From: an uncultured Psychrobacter sp.
GTDB taxonomy: Bacteria > Pseudomonadota > Gammaproteobacteria > Pseudomonadales > Moraxellaceae
DNA: 64,000 bases
NCBI RefSeq assembly: GCF_947488565.1
Contig: NZ_CANKZC010000001.1
Coordinates: forward strand, 1 to 64,000
Direction: 5' to 3'
The position numbers and the translations under genes are program-made. This document shows positions 63,329 to 64,000 of this stretch, piece after piece. Below the pieces are notes generated by a model. The model did no database searches, had not been told where the DNA came from, and saw only the letters and a program-made list of their open reading frames with translations. Within the stretch, counting starts at the first letter, position 1, and every line of letters begins with the position of its first letter.

Positions 63329-64000
63329 ATGTCAGCAAAAGACCCATCACACGACTTATCAAATGTAGCGATTACTGCCCAAGCGTTAACGCAGTTTTGC
63401 GATGACTATTTATCTGCAAATGCTTTTAAAGACTATGCGCCAAACGGATTGCAAGTAGATGGCGGGCAGCCTATCAGACGTATTGTGACCGGCGTTACTG
63501 CTTGTGAGGCCTTGATCGATGCTGCTATCGAGGCGAAAGCTGATGCGATTATGGTGCACCATGGTTACTTTTGGAAAGGTGAACCTGAGCCTATCACTGG
63601 TATGAAGGGTCAGCGTATTCGCAAATTGATGCAGCATGGTATCTCGATGATTGGCTATCACCTACCGCTTGATGCGCACCCTATCATCGGTAACAACGCC
63701 AAGCTCGCTGAGATGCTAGGACTGACGATCACTGAAGCACTCTACCCTCATGAAACCCATCCTGTGGGCAATATCGCTATTTGTGCGCCGCAAAGTGCTG
63801 AAACTCTAATTCAAACGATTACTCAGGCACTAGGCCGCGTGCCTCTACATATTTCAAGCGATTGTCGTTTCACAAACGAAGATGAGACAAATAACGCAAA
63901 ACTGATCGAGCGTATCGGCTTATGTACAGGCGGTGCGCAAGATATGATTGAGCAGGCCGCTATAATGGAGTGCGATGCCTATCTGTCTGGCGAGATATCT
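63329..64000 (+). CDS. Nif3-like dinuclear metal protein (partial, 3' end outside window)
   Basis: This NIF3/DUF34 family protein (YbgI in E. coli) forms a toroid with a dinuclear metal site. The annotation 'GTP cyclohydrolase I type 2' is common but its function is unproven. 224 codons are visible. Metal-binding motifs are present: VHHGYFWKGEPEPI and YHLPLDAHPIIGNN. An AAGGA site precedes the ATG at 63329. It continues beyond the window. Confidence 0.92.
   Translation, partial: MSAKDPSHDLSNVAITAQALTQFCDDYLSANAFKDYAPNGLQVDGGQPIRRIVTGVTACEALIDAAIEAKADAIMVHHGYFWKGEPEPITGMKGQRIRKLMQHGISMIGYHLPLDAHPIIGNNAKLAEMLGLTITEALYPHETHPVGNIAICAPQSAETLIQTITQALGRVPLHISSDCRFTNEDETNNAKLIERIGLCTGGAQDMIEQAAIMECDAYLSGEIS

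Overview
The window looks like chromosomal DNA of a gammaproteobacterium of the family Moraxellaceae, most likely Psychrobacter. I infer this from the protein sequences, the moderately AT-rich base composition (judged by eye) and the gene neighbourhoods. No database search was possible. I see no rRNA, tRNA, CRISPR array, intact insertion sequence or prophage. Most of the window is core housekeeping with short accessory inserts.

Layout: 1-6551 (minus) holds the 5' part of dnaX, lysS, a higBA toxin-antitoxin pair, prfA and a FabH-like ketoacyl synthase. 6820-9628 (plus) holds NAD-precursor salvage (pnuC plus a NadR-type kinase), a DMT exporter and an MliC-like lysozyme-inhibitor lipoprotein. 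9736-14919 (minus) holds a methyltransferase and hrpA. 15153-22489 (minus) is a purine-catabolism cluster (xdhA-xdhB-xdhC-guaD plus a small unknown gene). A purine permease of the AzgA type lies nearby at 27585-28880. Between them is proline catabolism: a PutA whose C-terminal domain is a separate downstream gene. 29378-33084 (plus) is tolQRAB without pal. 33224-37129 (minus) is a periplasmic redox cluster: triheme cytochrome c, Tat-type flavin amine oxidase and monoheme lipoprotein cytochrome.

37952-40608 has a tiny lipoprotein, a flavodoxin-like protein and a YeeE/YedE sulfur-compound transporter. 40709-49461 is core again: pgeF and rluD diverging from bamD, then dnaG and rpoD. 49716-53022 has an RCC1-repeat lipoprotein behind a Fur-like box, followed by a di-haem oxidoreductase of the DUF1111 type. 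A bestrophin-family channel and a DUF493 (YbeD) protein follow.

55250-61564 is the class Ia ribonucleotide reductase locus (nrdA, nrdB, yfaE) with NrdR-like boxes upstream. nrdA and nrdB are separated by about 2.5 kb of inserted material: an AT-rich gene for a coiled-coil membrane protein, a YefM/RelE toxin-antitoxin pair, and a small gene whose last 30 residues resemble the antitoxin tail without gaps. A 76-bp inverted-repeat element follows. The window ends with a DegS-like protease and the start of a Nif3-family gene.

Most worth a second look: the split PutA, the nrdA-nrdB insert with its antitoxin-tailed third gene, the amine oxidase/cytochrome cluster, and the putatively iron-regulated RCC1/di-haem pair.
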